64,000 nucleotides of DNA from JBGAKG01 sp044224495 (GCA_044224495.1 JBGAKG010000034.1:1-64000), one strand, 5' to 3'; counted from the stretch's first letter, positions 25,379 through 35,030 are shown. Made by a program: numbers and translations. Notes: a model not told the origin generated them from the letters alone.

Positions 25379-25690
25379 ATGGTGCGAACGTTCTCGATCG
25401 TCTGCGTGCTCGCGACCACCTCGGCCGTGCTCGGCTGCGCGGGTGCGCCGCCGACCAACTCGGAACCGGCAGCCCACGGTCACGAGGATGCGCACGGACG
25501 AGGCCGGGGCCCCGAACCGTCGAACGCGCCCGCATGCAGGCTGCTCGCGACGACGTGCCACGCCCACGACAAGGAGAGCGACAAGGCTCATTCGTGCCAC
25601 GTGCTGGGACACACCGCTTCGAGCAACGACGAGTGCGAGGCGAAGCGCACCGAGTGCATGGCCGTCTGCGGCACTGACGGCGGAACGTGA
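25379..25690 (+). CDS. His/Cys-rich lipoprotein
   Basis: 103 residues. The signal peptide ends SAVLGCAG (lipobox). The mature part is His-rich near the N-terminus (HGHEDAHGRG) and has five cysteines spaced through the rest (ACRLLATTCHAHDK, HSCHVLG, ECEAKRTECMAVCG). This arrangement suits metal binding or disulfides; no family recognised. The 466-bp stretch that follows (25691-26156) has no gene I can support, only operator copy 8. Confidence 0.6.
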   Translation: MVRTFSIVCVLATTSAVLGCAGAPPTNSEPAAHGHEDAHGRGRGPEPSNAPACRLLATTCHAHDKESDKAHSCHVLGHTASSNDECEAKRTECMAVCGTDGGT

Positions 25691-25978
25691 CTCGCGGCGC
25701 GCGTCCAGCTCCACCGGCTCGGTGCCTCGAGTGCCTCGAAGGGACATGCCATCAAGGATCACGCTCTGATCGGTGACTGCATTCGGCGCGCTGGTTGCGT
25801 CGAACGGCGCCGACTTGCTGCTTCCTTCGGTTCGATCAAGGGTCGTCGACTTTCGCCGCCCTGCTCGACCATCACCCGGGCGAATGGCTCACGGTCCGCC
25901 CGCTGCGGCCTCTGGCATCCGCCCGTGGTCTGATTCGTACGTGGCACGGTCCGCGCTCGATGTGACGCATCCGCACGT

Positions 25979-25995
25979 GTAACTGTGGAAGTTAC
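25979..25995. promoter_or_regulatory. Operator copy 8 (GTAAC-N7-GTTAC)
   Basis: GTAAC-tgtggaa-GTTAC, 161 bases upstream of the TolC-CusB-CusA operon. The operon start region otherwise lacks obvious regulatory structure. Confidence 0.7.
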
Positions 25996-26156
25996 GCTCG
26001 CGCAGGGGCATCCCAGGGTTGCGTCGGCGCAACGGCCGCGCCCTGGCGCACCGGCTGCGTCGCGCGACCCTGCCCGACGCGCACGCGCGCGCACAGCGCG
26101 AGCATGGCACGCGCGGTGCTCGAAGGTGAACGTCAGCTCATCTGGTAAACACGGAC

Positions 26157-27422
26157 GTGTCGAAGATGCTCACCCGAAGTGCACTCTCTCTCCTCCTCGT
26201 CGGCACGGCGCTTCTCACGACGAGGCCAGCCGCCGCCGACGACCCGACGCTCCGAACCTACGTCGCGGAGGTCCTCGGCAAAAATCCGTCGATCCGCGCA
26301 CGCCTGCAGCGGCGAGAAGCGGCGCGCGAGAACGTGGAGGCGACGGGGCGATGGCCCGATCCGCGGGTTACGGTGATGGTCGATCGCGTCCCTTCGAATG
26401 CGATGACCGCGGCGACCATGCCACCCATGGTGCAGTACGGCGTCCAGCAAATGGTCCCGTGGCCAGGCAAGCTCAGCTTTGCGCGCGAGGCCGCCGAGTC
26501 GCAGAGCGCCCAGGCCGCGAGCGACATCGAGACGCGGAAGCTCGAACTCGCTCTCGAGGCGAAGCGCGCGTACTGGATGCTCGTCCTCAACGCGCGCAGG
26601 CGCGCGGTCAACCGGGCCAATCGAAACCTCGCCGCGACCCTCGCCGACGCAACGCTCGGGCGGTACTCGACGGGCATCGGCGGTCACCACGACGTCGCTC
26701 GCGCGCAGGTCGAGGTGACGGCGCTTGACGTCCAGCACGTCGATCTCGAGGGCGAGCGGGCGTCGACCTTGGCGATGATCAATGCGCTGCGGAACGAGCC
26801 GACGGAGATGCCGTTTCCGGATCCGGCGCCCTCGCTCTCGCCGCCGATGCGCCTCGATCGCTCGCACCTGGCCGAACGTGCGCAAGCGAGCCGCCCGGAG
26901 CTCCGCGGGGTACGAGCGATGCAGAGCGAGGCGGTCGCGATGGCCTCGCTCGAAAGAAGGGAGCGCTACCCCGACGTGATGGGAGGCGTCTGGTACAACC
27001 AGATGATCGGAATGCCGGACAGCGGGGGCGCGATGATCGGCGCTACGCTGCCGGTCTTCGGTTACACGCGCCAGACCCATCGCGCGGCCGCGTTCGACGC
27101 CCGCGCGGACTCCGCCGCCGAGGAGCAGAACGCGATGCGCGCGATGATCCGCTTCGAGGTGGCGGACGCGATCGTCGCCGTCGAGACAGCGACTCGCCAG
27201 GTCGAGCTCGTCTCCGGGGTCGCTCTTCCGCGAGCTCGCGAGAGCTTCCAGGCGTCACTCGCCGGATTCGGCTCGGGCGCGACGGACATCGTCGGCGTGC
27301 TCGACGCTCGAAGGAGCCTGCAGCAGGCAGAGCTCGCCCTTGCCGAGGCGGAGATTCGTCGCGAGGTCGCGATCGCGCAGCTCGAGCGCGCGATCGGTGC
27401 CCCGATCGGAGGTGCGCCATGA
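26157..27422 (+). CDS. TolC-family outer-membrane efflux protein (CusC/CzcC-like)
   Basis: 421 residues from GTG 26157 (ATG at 26166 is possible). A cleavable signal peptide ends RPAAADDP. Two long-helix repeats (about 25-220 and 230-420) and the GVQQMVPWPGKLSFAREAAE motif fit outer-membrane channels of metal RND pumps. It lacks a lipobox, unlike the TolC at 10.9 kb. Its stop overlaps the adaptor start (ATGA at 27419-27422). It should form the outer duct of the CusABC-type pump. Confidence 0.9.
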   Translation: MSKMLTRSALSLLLVGTALLTTRPAAADDPTLRTYVAEVLGKNPSIRARLQRREAARENVEATGRWPDPRVTVMVDRVPSNAMTAATMPPMVQYGVQQMVPWPGKLSFAREAAESQSAQAASDIETRKLELALEAKRAYWMLVLNARRRAVNRANRNLAATLADATLGRYSTGIGGHHDVARAQVEVTALDVQHVDLEGERASTLAMINALRNEPTEMPFPDPAPSLSPPMRLDRSHLAERAQASRPELRGVRAMQSEAVAMASLERRERYPDVMGGVWYNQMIGMPDSGGAMIGATLPVFGYTRQTHRAAAFDARADSAAEEQNAMRAMIRFEVADAIVAVETATRQVELVSGVALPRARESFQASLAGFGSGATDIVGVLDARRSLQQAELALAEAEIRREVAIAQLERAIGAPIGGAP

Positions 27423-28639
27423 GCTCGCGCTCGAACATCTCGCGCGTCGCGCTCGTCCTCTTGGCCGGCGCCGCGGCGTGCAACGGCTCGCGCGCGCAGA
27501 CGCACGAAGGGCACACCACGACGACGAGCGCATCGGCGGTGCCGGGTCCCGCACACGAGGGGCACGGGGCCGTCCCGGGGCCCGCCGCGTCGGAGATGCC
27601 CGAAACGCCAGCAGGCTACGCATCGGTCACCATCGATCCGGCGCGCGCGGCCGCCATCGGGCTCGTGACGACGCGCGTCGCCGAGCGCGACTTCCTCCGG
27701 CAACTCCGGACCACCGGCGTCATCGTCGTCGACGAGACCCGAACGGCCCACGTCCATTCGAAGGTGCGTGGCTGGGTCGACGGCATCACGGTCAACTTCG
27801 TTGGGCAGCGCGTCACGCCCGGGCAGGTACTGTGTGGGATCTACAGTCAGGACGTCTATGCGGCGGAGATCGAGTATCTCTCGCTGCTCGGCCGGACGCG
27901 TGTCGACCTGCCGCGCGGCGAATTCGCCGAGCAGGAACGCCGGGCGCGAGACGAGCTGATTGCCGCGGCCCGTCGTCGGCTCGCGCTCTGGGACGTGCCG
28001 AAGGCAGAGATCGACAGGCTCGAGACGACCCGCGAGGCCCGGCGCACCTTTCCGCTCGTCGCCCCGCGCGGAGGTACGGTCGTGAACAAGCAAGTGCTCG
28101 ACGGGACGTTCGTCGACCCGTCGACCGAGCTCTACACCGTCTCGGACCTCTCGCGGGTGTGGCTGCTCGCGGACGTCTACGAAAGTGACGTGGCAGGCAT
28201 CCACGCGGGCCAGCGCGCACGTCTCGAAGTCGAGGGCATCAGCACTCCGCTCGAAGCGAAGGTCGCATTCGTCCCGCCGACGATCGACGAGACGACGAGG
28301 ACGTTGAAGGTCCGGTTCGAGCTCGCGAACGAGCGCCGGGAGCTGCGCCCCGGCGCCTTCGCGAACGTGAGCATGGACTTCGCGCTCGGGCGCGGCCTCG
28401 CCGTGCCGGAGAGCGCCGTCATCCGGACGGGTAGCCGCGCGATCGTCTTCATTCTCCATGACGGCACGCACGTCATGCCGCGCGAGATCACGCTCGGTCC
28501 ACGCGTCGAGAACCTCTATCGCGTCGATGCGGGCCTCTCAGCAGGTGACGTCGTCGCGACCGGCGCGCAGTTCCTTCTCGACTCCGAGACGAGGCTGCGC
28601 GCGAGCAGCGGAGCAGGGGCGGGGCATGGCGGCCACTGA
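27419..28639 (+). CDS. cusB: CusB-like periplasmic adaptor of RND metal efflux
   Basis: 406 residues. The signal peptide ends LAGAAACNGS (lipobox), then a His-rich linker (THEGHTTTT, AHEGHGA). The barrel-sandwich and beta-barrel pattern includes VHSKVRGWVDGITVNFVGQR, APRGGTVVNKQVLDGTFVD and LSRVWLLADVYESDVAGI, matching CusB/HlyD adaptors. It links the inner-membrane pump to the TolC channel and may deliver periplasmic copper or silver through Met residues. Its end overlaps the CusA start by 14 bases. There is no CusF in the operon; the HMBD lipoprotein at 10.5 kb could serve. Confidence 0.92.
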   Translation: MSSRSNISRVALVLLAGAAACNGSRAQTHEGHTTTTSASAVPGPAHEGHGAVPGPAASEMPETPAGYASVTIDPARAAAIGLVTTRVAERDFLRQLRTTGVIVVDETRTAHVHSKVRGWVDGITVNFVGQRVTPGQVLCGIYSQDVYAAEIEYLSLLGRTRVDLPRGEFAEQERRARDELIAAARRRLALWDVPKAEIDRLETTREARRTFPLVAPRGGTVVNKQVLDGTFVDPSTELYTVSDLSRVWLLADVYESDVAGIHAGQRARLEVEGISTPLEAKVAFVPPTIDETTRTLKVRFELANERRELRPGAFANVSMDFALGRGLAVPESAVIRTGSRAIVFILHDGTHVMPREITLGPRVENLYRVDAGLSAGDVVATGAQFLLDSETRLRASSGAGAGHGGH

Positions 28640-31600
28640 AGAGAGGCCCGACACCGGCGGTTTCCTCGGGCGTGTCATCGACTTCTCGGGGCGGAAGCGG
28701 TTCTTCGTCTTCCTCGCCGCGGCCGCATTGACGCTCTGGGGGCTCTGGAGCGCGAAGCGCTCGCAGCTCGACGCGTTGCCGGATCTCTCGGACACACAGG
28801 TGATCGTCGCGACTGAGTGGATGGGCAGGAGCCCGACCCTCATCGAAGATCAGGTGACGTATCCGATCACGACGACATTCCTCGGCGCGCCGCACGTCAA
28901 GACCGTGCGCGGCTTCACGATGTTCGGGATGTCGTTCGTGTACGTGATCTTCGAGGACGGCACGGACATCTACTGGGCACGCTCGCGTGTCATCGAGTAC
29001 CTCGCGAAGATTCAGAACAAGCTGCCCCCGGGCGTGACGCCGCAGATCGGGCCCGACGCGACGAGCGTGGGCTGGGTGTTTCAGTACGCGCTCGTGGACG
29101 AGACCGGAAAGCACAACCTGCAGGAGCTCCGGAGCTTTCAGGACTGGCAGCTTCGCTACTGGCTCCAGGCGGTGCCCGGGGTCGCGGAGGTCGCGAGCGT
29201 CGGCGGGTTCGAGAAGGAATACCAGATCCAGGTCGACCCAGTGCGCATGAAGGCGCGCGGCGTTACCGTCGGCCAGATCGGCGCCGCCGTCCGCGGTAGC
29301 AACACGGAGGTCGGCGGCCGCGTCCTCGAGATGGCGCAGCACGAGTATGCCCTCCGAGGTCGCGGATACGTCACGAACAAGGAGGATCTCGAGCTCGCCG
29401 TCGTCACTACGGACGCCGCTGGCACGCCGATCCGCATCCGCGACGTCGCCGACGTCACCGTCGGAGGAAACATCCGGCGAGGCGTCGTCGAGCTGGACGG
29501 CCGAGGCGAGGTGGTCGGCGGCATCGTCGTGATGCGATACGGCGAGAACGCCCTCGACGTCATCGGCCGCGTGAAGGACAAGCTCGCAGAGGTATCGCCG
29601 GCGATGCCGGCAGGCGTGAAGGTCGTGCCGGTCTACGACCGGAGCCAGCTGATCAAGGCGTCCGTGCGGACGCTGGTCGAGAACGTCATCACGATCCTCG
29701 CCATCGTCGTGCTCGTGATCGCCGTCTTCCTCTTCCACGTACGATCCGCGCTCGTCGCCGCGATCACGCTACCGATCGCGACGGCGGCGACCTTCATCAC
29801 GTTCTATTATCTCGACCTGACCATCAACATCATGTCCCTCGCGGGCGTCATCCTCGCGCTCGGCGACATGGTCGACTCGGCGTGCGTACTCGTCGAGAAC
29901 GCCCACAAGGAGATCGAGGCTGCCGAGCGAGAAGGATCCAAGCGCTCGCGAATCGAGATCGTCATCTCGTCGGCGCGCGGCCTCGGCCCTTCGATGTTCG
30001 GGGCGCTCCTCGTGCTCACGATCGCGTTCTTGCCTGTTTTTACCCTGCAAGGCGAGGAGGGTCGGCTATTCCGGCCACTCGCGCTCGCGAAGACGTTCTC
30101 GATGGCGTTCGCCTCGATCTTCGCGGTGACGCTCGTTCCGGCGCTCATGGTCACGCTGTTGCGCGGCCGTATCCGCCCGGAAGCGAGCAACCCCCTGAAT
30201 CGACTCGCGGTCGCCGCATACAAGCCGATGCTTCGCGTCGTGCTTCGATTCCGCTGGCTCGTGATCGCCGCAGCCCTTGTCGTGATGGGAGCAACCGTCG
30301 TCCCGTTCTCGCGCCTCGGCTCCGAGTTCATGCCGCCGCTCTACGAAGGCGACCTGCTCTACATGCCGATCACCGTCCCTGGCATCTCTATCGACGAGGC
30401 GCGGCGTCTCTTGACCTGGCAGGATGCGCGCATCCGCGAGGTGCCGGAGGTGGAGGGCGTCTTCGGAAAGGCGGGGCGCGCGGAGACGGCGCTCGATCCG
30501 GCGCCGCTCTCGATGATTGAGACCGTCGTGCGCCTCAGGCCGCGCGAGACCTGGCGGCCTGGCATGACGATCGAGAAGGTCATCGCCGAGCTCGAGGAGA
30601 AGACGCGCGTCCCAGGGATTCAGAGCGCTTGGACCATGCCGATCAAGGCGCGCATCGACATGCTGGCCACGGGGATCCGCACTCCGATCGGAATCAAGGT
30701 GTTCGGGGCGAACCTCGAGCAGATCGTCGCCGTCAACGACCAACTCGAGCGATCGCTCCGCGATGTCCCGGGCACGCGCAGCATCTATGCTGAACGAGAG
30801 CTCGGAGGGTTCTTCCTCGACGTGATTCCCGATCGTGCCGAGATCGCTCGCTATGGCCTGACCGTGCGCGAGGTCCTCGAGGTCGTCGAAAGCACGATCG
30901 GCGGCATGGACGTCGACACGACGATCGAGGGACGCGAGCGCTATCGAGTCAACGTGCGCTATCCCCGAGAGCTCCGCGACGATCCGGTGAAGCTCCGCAA
31001 CGTGCTCGTGCCGATTCCACGGATGCGTCCAGGCGCGCTCCCCGGCGCCGGACCCGCGGGAGGCAGCGGCATGGGCGCGCCGTCGAGCGCCGGCGGCGGC
31101 GGAGTATCGTCCGGCGCGATGGGTGCGGGCGGGATGGCCACGCAGACCCTCTCGCCAACCGCCATCGCGAGCCTCGCCGGCGGAGGAGGAGGAGGAATGG
31201 GCGGAGGAGGCGGGATGGCCGGGCCGTTCGGCGGCGGCATGAGCAGCCCGGGCGCTGCGGGCGGCGGAGCGAGCATGCCCGTCCCCGACCGTACCTCGGG
31301 GACCTTCGTGACCCTCGGCCAGCTCGCGCGGATCGAGACGGTGATGGGGCCGCCGATGATCAAGAGCGAAATGGGGCAGCTTACCGGCTGGGTGTACGTC
31401 GACGTCGACACCAGCGACATCGGAGGGTGGGTCGATAAGGCGAAGGCGAAGGTGGCACGTGAAGTGAAGATGCCGCCCGGCTACTTCCTCAAATGGACGG
31501 GGCAGTACGAGCTCCTCGAGCGCGTCCGTGAACGTCTCGCGTTCATCCTGCCGCTGACGATCGCGATCGTATTCGGCATCCTCTACATGAACTTCAAGGG

Positions 31601-32081
31601 AGCGGCGCCGGCCCTTATCGTCATGACGAGCGTTCCGTTCGCCGCCGTCGGCGCCGTCTGGACGCTCTGGATCGCGAAGTTCAACACGTCCATCGCGGTT
31701 TGGGTCGGGATGATCGCGCTCCTCGGCGTCGCCGCAGAGACGGCGAGCGTGATGGTCGTGTACCTGGAGGATGCCTGGAACGAGGGGCGCGCTTCCGGAC
31801 GCATCAAGAGCGTCGATGACCTCATCGCGGACTCCGTCGAGGCCGGCAGCATGCGCGTGCGGCCGCTGCTCATGACCGTTCTGTCGAACGTGTTCGGACT
31901 CCTACCCATCATGTTCGACACCGGCGTGGGCGCCGACGTCGCCAAGCGCATCGCCGCGCCGATGTGGGGCGGGCTCGTGTCGCTCACGCTGCTCACTCTG
32001 CTCGTCATCCCTGCTGTCTACGTCGTCTGGCGCAGCTTCTACCTCTGGCGAGAGCGGCGGCATGCGCGCCCCCACGGATGA
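28626..32081 (+). CDS. cusA: CusA-like heavy-metal RND efflux pump
   Basis: 1151 residues from ATG 28626. It keeps the HME-RND features: 12 TM segments, TM4 GVILALGDMVDSACVLVEN, and the methionines that in E. coli CusA bind copper (in LSMIETVVRL, RIDMLATGIR and IGGMDVDTT, matching Met573, Met623, Met672), so it is a Cu/Ag type, not a Zn/Co type. A Gly/Met-rich insertion of about 90 residues (nt 31021-31300), with eight Met, sits in the second periplasmic half between VPIPRM and VTLGQLARIE; E. coli CusA has only a short loop there. The gene overlaps the adaptor and GH15 genes on either side or nearly so. Confidence 0.95.
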   Translation: MAATEERPDTGGFLGRVIDFSGRKRFFVFLAAAALTLWGLWSAKRSQLDALPDLSDTQVIVATEWMGRSPTLIEDQVTYPITTTFLGAPHVKTVRGFTMFGMSFVYVIFEDGTDIYWARSRVIEYLAKIQNKLPPGVTPQIGPDATSVGWVFQYALVDETGKHNLQELRSFQDWQLRYWLQAVPGVAEVASVGGFEKEYQIQVDPVRMKARGVTVGQIGAAVRGSNTEVGGRVLEMAQHEYALRGRGYVTNKEDLELAVVTTDAAGTPIRIRDVADVTVGGNIRRGVVELDGRGEVVGGIVVMRYGENALDVIGRVKDKLAEVSPAMPAGVKVVPVYDRSQLIKASVRTLVENVITILAIVVLVIAVFLFHVRSALVAAITLPIATAATFITFYYLDLTINIMSLAGVILALGDMVDSACVLVENAHKEIEAAEREGSKRSRIEIVISSARGLGPSMFGALLVLTIAFLPVFTLQGEEGRLFRPLALAKTFSMAFASIFAVTLVPALMVTLLRGRIRPEASNPLNRLAVAAYKPMLRVVLRFRWLVIAAALVVMGATVVPFSRLGSEFMPPLYEGDLLYMPITVPGISIDEARRLLTWQDARIREVPEVEGVFGKAGRAETALDPAPLSMIETVVRLRPRETWRPGMTIEKVIAELEEKTRVPGIQSAWTMPIKARIDMLATGIRTPIGIKVFGANLEQIVAVNDQLERSLRDVPGTRSIYAERELGGFFLDVIPDRAEIARYGLTVREVLEVVESTIGGMDVDTTIEGRERYRVNVRYPRELRDDPVKLRNVLVPIPRMRPGALPGAGPAGGSGMGAPSSAGGGGVSSGAMGAGGMATQTLSPTAIASLAGGGGGGMGGGGGMAGPFGGGMSSPGAAGGGASMPVPDRTSGTFVTLGQLARIETVMGPPMIKSEMGQLTGWVYVDVDTSDIGGWVDKAKAKVAREVKMPPGYFLKWTGQYELLERVRERLAFILPLTIAIVFGILYMNFKGAAPALIVMTSVPFAAVGAVWTLWIAKFNTSIAVWVGMIALLGVAAETASVMVVYLEDAWNEGRASGRIKSVDDLIADSVEAGSMRVRPLLMTVLSNVFGLLPIMFDTGVGADVAKRIAAPMWGGLVSLTLLTLLVIPAVYVVWRSFYLWRERRHARPHG

Positions 32082-32088
32082 AGGCGGC

Positions 32089-33906
32089 ATGAACCCAAGG
32101 GAGCCAGACACCCGCCGCATCGTGCCCGAGAGTACGGCCACCGGTCTGGGCGACTACGCCGTCATTGGGGACATGCGCACCGCTGCTCTCGTCTCGAAGA
32201 GCGGATCGATCGACTGGCTGTGTTTCCCGCGCTTCGACTCTCCCGCAGCGCTCTGCCGTCTGCTCGACGCCGGACGCGGGGGTTTCTTCGAGGTTCGTCC
32301 AAGCGGCGCCTCTGCGTCGGAGCGCGCCTACATCGACGAAACGAACGTCCTCGCCACGACGTTCACGACTGCCTCCGGACGCGTGCGGGTCGTCGACTTC
32401 ATGGACATTGGTGACGGTAGCGTCGAAGGCGAGTCCACGATCGTCCGCATCGTTGAAGGCCTCTCGGGCAGCGTCAATGTCGACGTCCGTCTCAAGCCGA
32501 GCTTCGACTTCGTGCGGTTGCCTCCGCGCTGCACCTTGTCGGGGGGGCGGCTCGAGGCGTCCACGAATGGCTATTCAATGCGGCTTCGATGCCCCGCCGA
32601 GCTCCACGTCGGCGGAGACGGCACGGCCTCTACCGTCGTGAACGTCCGCGCGTCGGATCGCTTCGCGATCGTACTCTCGTGCGCAACCCGCCAAGGCCGC
32701 GGTGATCCGGACGCACCAGAAGAGGCTCTTCGGCGGACGATTGCGTTCTGGAAAACGTGGGCGGCGAAGTGCACTTATGGTGGGCCGCACCGAAGCCTCG
32801 TCTTGCGAAGTGCGCTCACCTTGAAGCTCCTGATCTATGCGCCAACAGGTGCGCTCGTGGCAGCGCCGACGACCTCTCTCCCAGAGCAGATCGGCGGCGT
32901 GCGCAATTGGGACTATCGGTTCACATGGCTGCGCGATTCGTCGCTCGTCCTCGATGCCCTCATGCGGCTCGGCTACCACGAGGAGGCGATGGCGTTCTGG
33001 CGGTTCCTGGAGTCGCTCTGCATCGGTTGCTGCCAAGAACTTCGCATCATGTACACGGCGACGGGCGAGGTCCCTCCCGCCGAAGAGACTCTCGAGCAGC
33101 TCGCGGGCTACGCTGGCTCACGGCCGGTTCGCGTCGGCAACGCCGCGGCTGCGCAGCGCCAGCTCGATGTCTACGGGAATGTCATCGACGCCGCGCACAT
33201 GTGCATGGAGTGCATGGGCGTCTCGCATCCGGATCTCGCGCCTCTCCTCGGTTACCTCGCCGATGAAGCAGCGGCCTGCTGGAGGGAGCCCGATCAAGGG
33301 ATGTGGGAGGTGCGCACCGGGCCCAGGCACTTTCTGCACTCGAAGCTCTCGTGCTGGATCGCACTCGATCGCGCCGTTCGGCTGGCCAAGCGTGGCTGGC
33401 TGCCGGGCGACATCGGGCGATGGCGACTCGCACGATCGCAGCTCCGGCGCGCCATTCTGGACCACGCCTATAACACCGAAGTCGGCGCGTTCACGCAGTC
33501 ACTCGACGACGACGCCCTCGACGCCAGCGCGCTCCTCGTGGCGCGCTCCGGCCTCCTCCCGACCGATGACCCGCGCGTACTGTCCACGATCGAGCGGGTG
33601 CGCGAGCGTCTGACTTCGCACGGCCTTGTCTACAGGTATTTGAATGACGACGGCCTGCCTGGTAGCGAGGCCACGTTCGCCATCTGCAGCTTCTGGATGG
33701 TCGACGCGCTGGTCGGCGCAGGCCGCGTCGACGAGGCGCGCCGCCTGTTCGAGATCGTCGTGTCGTATGCCAACGATGTCGGCTTGCTCGCCGAGGAGAT
33801 CGATCCGATCTCCGGGGGTCTGCTCGGTAACTTCCCCCAAGCCTTTTCGCACCTCGGTCTCATCCGTTCCGCGCTCGCGCTGAACGATGTGTCCGCCGTC
33901 CCGTAA
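32089..33906 (+). CDS. Glycoside hydrolase family 15 (glucoamylase/trehalase-like)
   Basis: 605 residues from ATG 32089 (ATG 32062 possible). An N-terminal sandwich domain (LGDYAVIGDMRTAALVSKSG, SIDWLCFPRFDSPA) is followed by the (alpha/alpha)6 barrel with the general-acid region EQIGGVRNWDYRFTWLRDSS and the catalytic-base region EEIDPISGGLLGNFPQAFSH. Bacterial members often act as alpha,alpha-trehalases or glucan glucosidases; they are cytosolic. No signal peptide. The start overlaps or nearly touches the cusA end, so it may be read through from the pump operon although its role is unrelated to copper. Confidence 0.9.
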   Translation: MNPREPDTRRIVPESTATGLGDYAVIGDMRTAALVSKSGSIDWLCFPRFDSPAALCRLLDAGRGGFFEVRPSGASASERAYIDETNVLATTFTTASGRVRVVDFMDIGDGSVEGESTIVRIVEGLSGSVNVDVRLKPSFDFVRLPPRCTLSGGRLEASTNGYSMRLRCPAELHVGGDGTASTVVNVRASDRFAIVLSCATRQGRGDPDAPEEALRRTIAFWKTWAAKCTYGGPHRSLVLRSALTLKLLIYAPTGALVAAPTTSLPEQIGGVRNWDYRFTWLRDSSLVLDALMRLGYHEEAMAFWRFLESLCIGCCQELRIMYTATGEVPPAEETLEQLAGYAGSRPVRVGNAAAAQRQLDVYGNVIDAAHMCMECMGVSHPDLAPLLGYLADEAAACWREPDQGMWEVRTGPRHFLHSKLSCWIALDRAVRLAKRGWLPGDIGRWRLARSQLRRAILDHAYNTEVGAFTQSLDDDALDASALLVARSGLLPTDDPRVLSTIERVRERLTSHGLVYRYLNDDGLPGSEATFAICSFWMVDALVGAGRVDEARRLFEIVVSYANDVGLLAEEIDPISGGLLGNFPQAFSHLGLIRSALALNDVSAVP

Positions 33907-33990
33907 GCAACCGAAGACCCGCGTCGGCTCTGCCCCGCCGCCTTCGGGGAAACGTCCGTTGAGCTGAGGCGCTCTCCAAAATGGAAAAGA

Positions 33991-34020
33991 GGGCCGCCTC
34001 TCCCGAAGGAGCAGCGGCCC
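33991..34020. terminator. Bidirectional terminator-like hairpin
   Basis: GGGCCGC (33991-33997) pairs with GCGGCCC (34014-34020), and an inner CTCC/GGAG pair closes a CGAA tetraloop. It lies between the convergent GH15 and prophage lysozyme genes. There is no strong T-run on either side (AAAAGA precedes it), so termination is plausible but not certain. It also marks the left limit of the prophage. Confidence 0.6.
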
Positions 34021-34044
34021 AAGAACGACGGAGGGAGCGAGCAG

Positions 34045-34809
34045 CTACGGGGTAGCGTTGAGTGCAGTGGCGATCGCAGCACGCGTGAGCGGCCCATAGA
34101 TGCCATCCGCGGAGAGAGACGGTGTGGTCCGCTGGAACGCGAGAAGGGCCGATCGGGTAAGGGGTCCCGGGATTCCGTCGATCGGCCCCGGGTTGAGCCC
34201 CAGGCGTGTAAGCGCCGCCTGGAGGCCCATGGTCGTCCCAAGGTCCAGCGGGACAGTGTCGGCCTCGGGAAGAAGCGGGCGCCCGGCGAGTCTAGTGACC
34301 AGCTCCACCCAGCGCGGGCCGCGGCAGTTGCGTGCGATCGCGTCCTCGAGCTCGCCGACGGTGATCGCGTAGTCCTTGTTCCGGTCGAAGACCGCGTTCG
34401 GGGCGTAGGCCCACCCGAGCGGCCCATTCCTCGCCGTCAGCACGAAGCCCGGGTCGTGCGCGCGCCGGAGGAGTGCCGGAAGGAACGTCGCGACGTAGCA
34501 CGCTGCCGCCGACACGAGCTTGCCCTTGTGCGGGAGGAAGTAAGCTCGCACGAACGGCAGTTGCTCCGTCGCGCTGAGCTTCCGAAACGCGGCGTCACCC
34601 GCCCTCCAGCCGAGCCCGGCGAGCGTTGCCGGCATGAACTGGATGAGCCCGGACGCGTCGCCGTGCGGGTTGTGGGCGTTCGCGCGGACGCCTGACTCGC
34701 TCATCATCACCGAGAGCAGGTGGATCGGCTTCGCGCCCACATCCTCGGCGACGGACTCGAGACCGGGGAAGAAGTCATCGGCGATGTCGCTCGTGTGCTT
34801 CCAGTTCAT
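34045..34809 (-). CDS. Phage lytic transglycosylase with peptidoglycan-binding repeats
   Basis: 254 residues from ATG 34809, preceded by GGAGG. The N-terminal domain (about 20-150) has SVMMSESGVRANAHNPHGDA and GLIQFMPATLAGLGW, the SLT/lysozyme-like fold with the catalytic Glu in MSESG. The C-terminal 100 residues hold peptidoglycan-binding-type repeats (GLQAALTRLGLNPGPIDGI, then DGIYGPLTRAAI). It degrades host peptidoglycan at lysis or entry. Last gene of the phage late operon; overlaps the small gene upstream by four bases (ATGA). Confidence 0.88.
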   Translation of the reverse strand: MNWKHTSDIADDFFPGLESVAEDVGAKPIHLLSVMMSESGVRANAHNPHGDASGLIQFMPATLAGLGWRAGDAAFRKLSATEQLPFVRAYFLPHKGKLVSAAACYVATFLPALLRRAHDPGFVLTARNGPLGWAYAPNAVFDRNKDYAITVGELEDAIARNCRGPRWVELVTRLAGRPLLPEADTVPLDLGTTMGLQAALTRLGLNPGPIDGIPGPLTRSALLAFQRTTPSLSADGIYGPLTRAAIATALNATP

Positions 34810-35030
34810 GACTCCTCCACTTGGGATCGACGCTGTTCGGTGCGGTCCGTCCGCCGCGCTCGCTCTTCCGACGTGACCAGCCCGGTGCCGCCGCAGCAGG
34901 GGCACGGCACCATCGTCTCGGCGTCGCGATCGATCGCGAGGGCGACGGGCGGGAGCCGCTCGCGAGGCACGACGACCGTGGGGAGCTCGTGCGACGAGTG
35001 GCGCCTCGGCGGAGGCCGCTCCGGCCTCAT
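34806..35030 (-). CDS. Small phage protein with CxCC motif
   Basis: 74 residues from ATG 35030. A motif VPCPCCGGTGLV (about 41-52) is a small zinc-ribbon-like knuckle of the DnaJ CxxCxGxG type; the C-terminus is charged. It overlaps the genes on either side by four bases (ATGA on each side), which supports it being real and co-translated in the lysis module. Function unknown. Confidence 0.6.
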   Translation of the reverse strand: MRPERPPPRRHSSHELPTVVVPRERLPPVALAIDRDAETMVPCPCCGGTGLVTSEERARRTDRTEQRRSQVEES

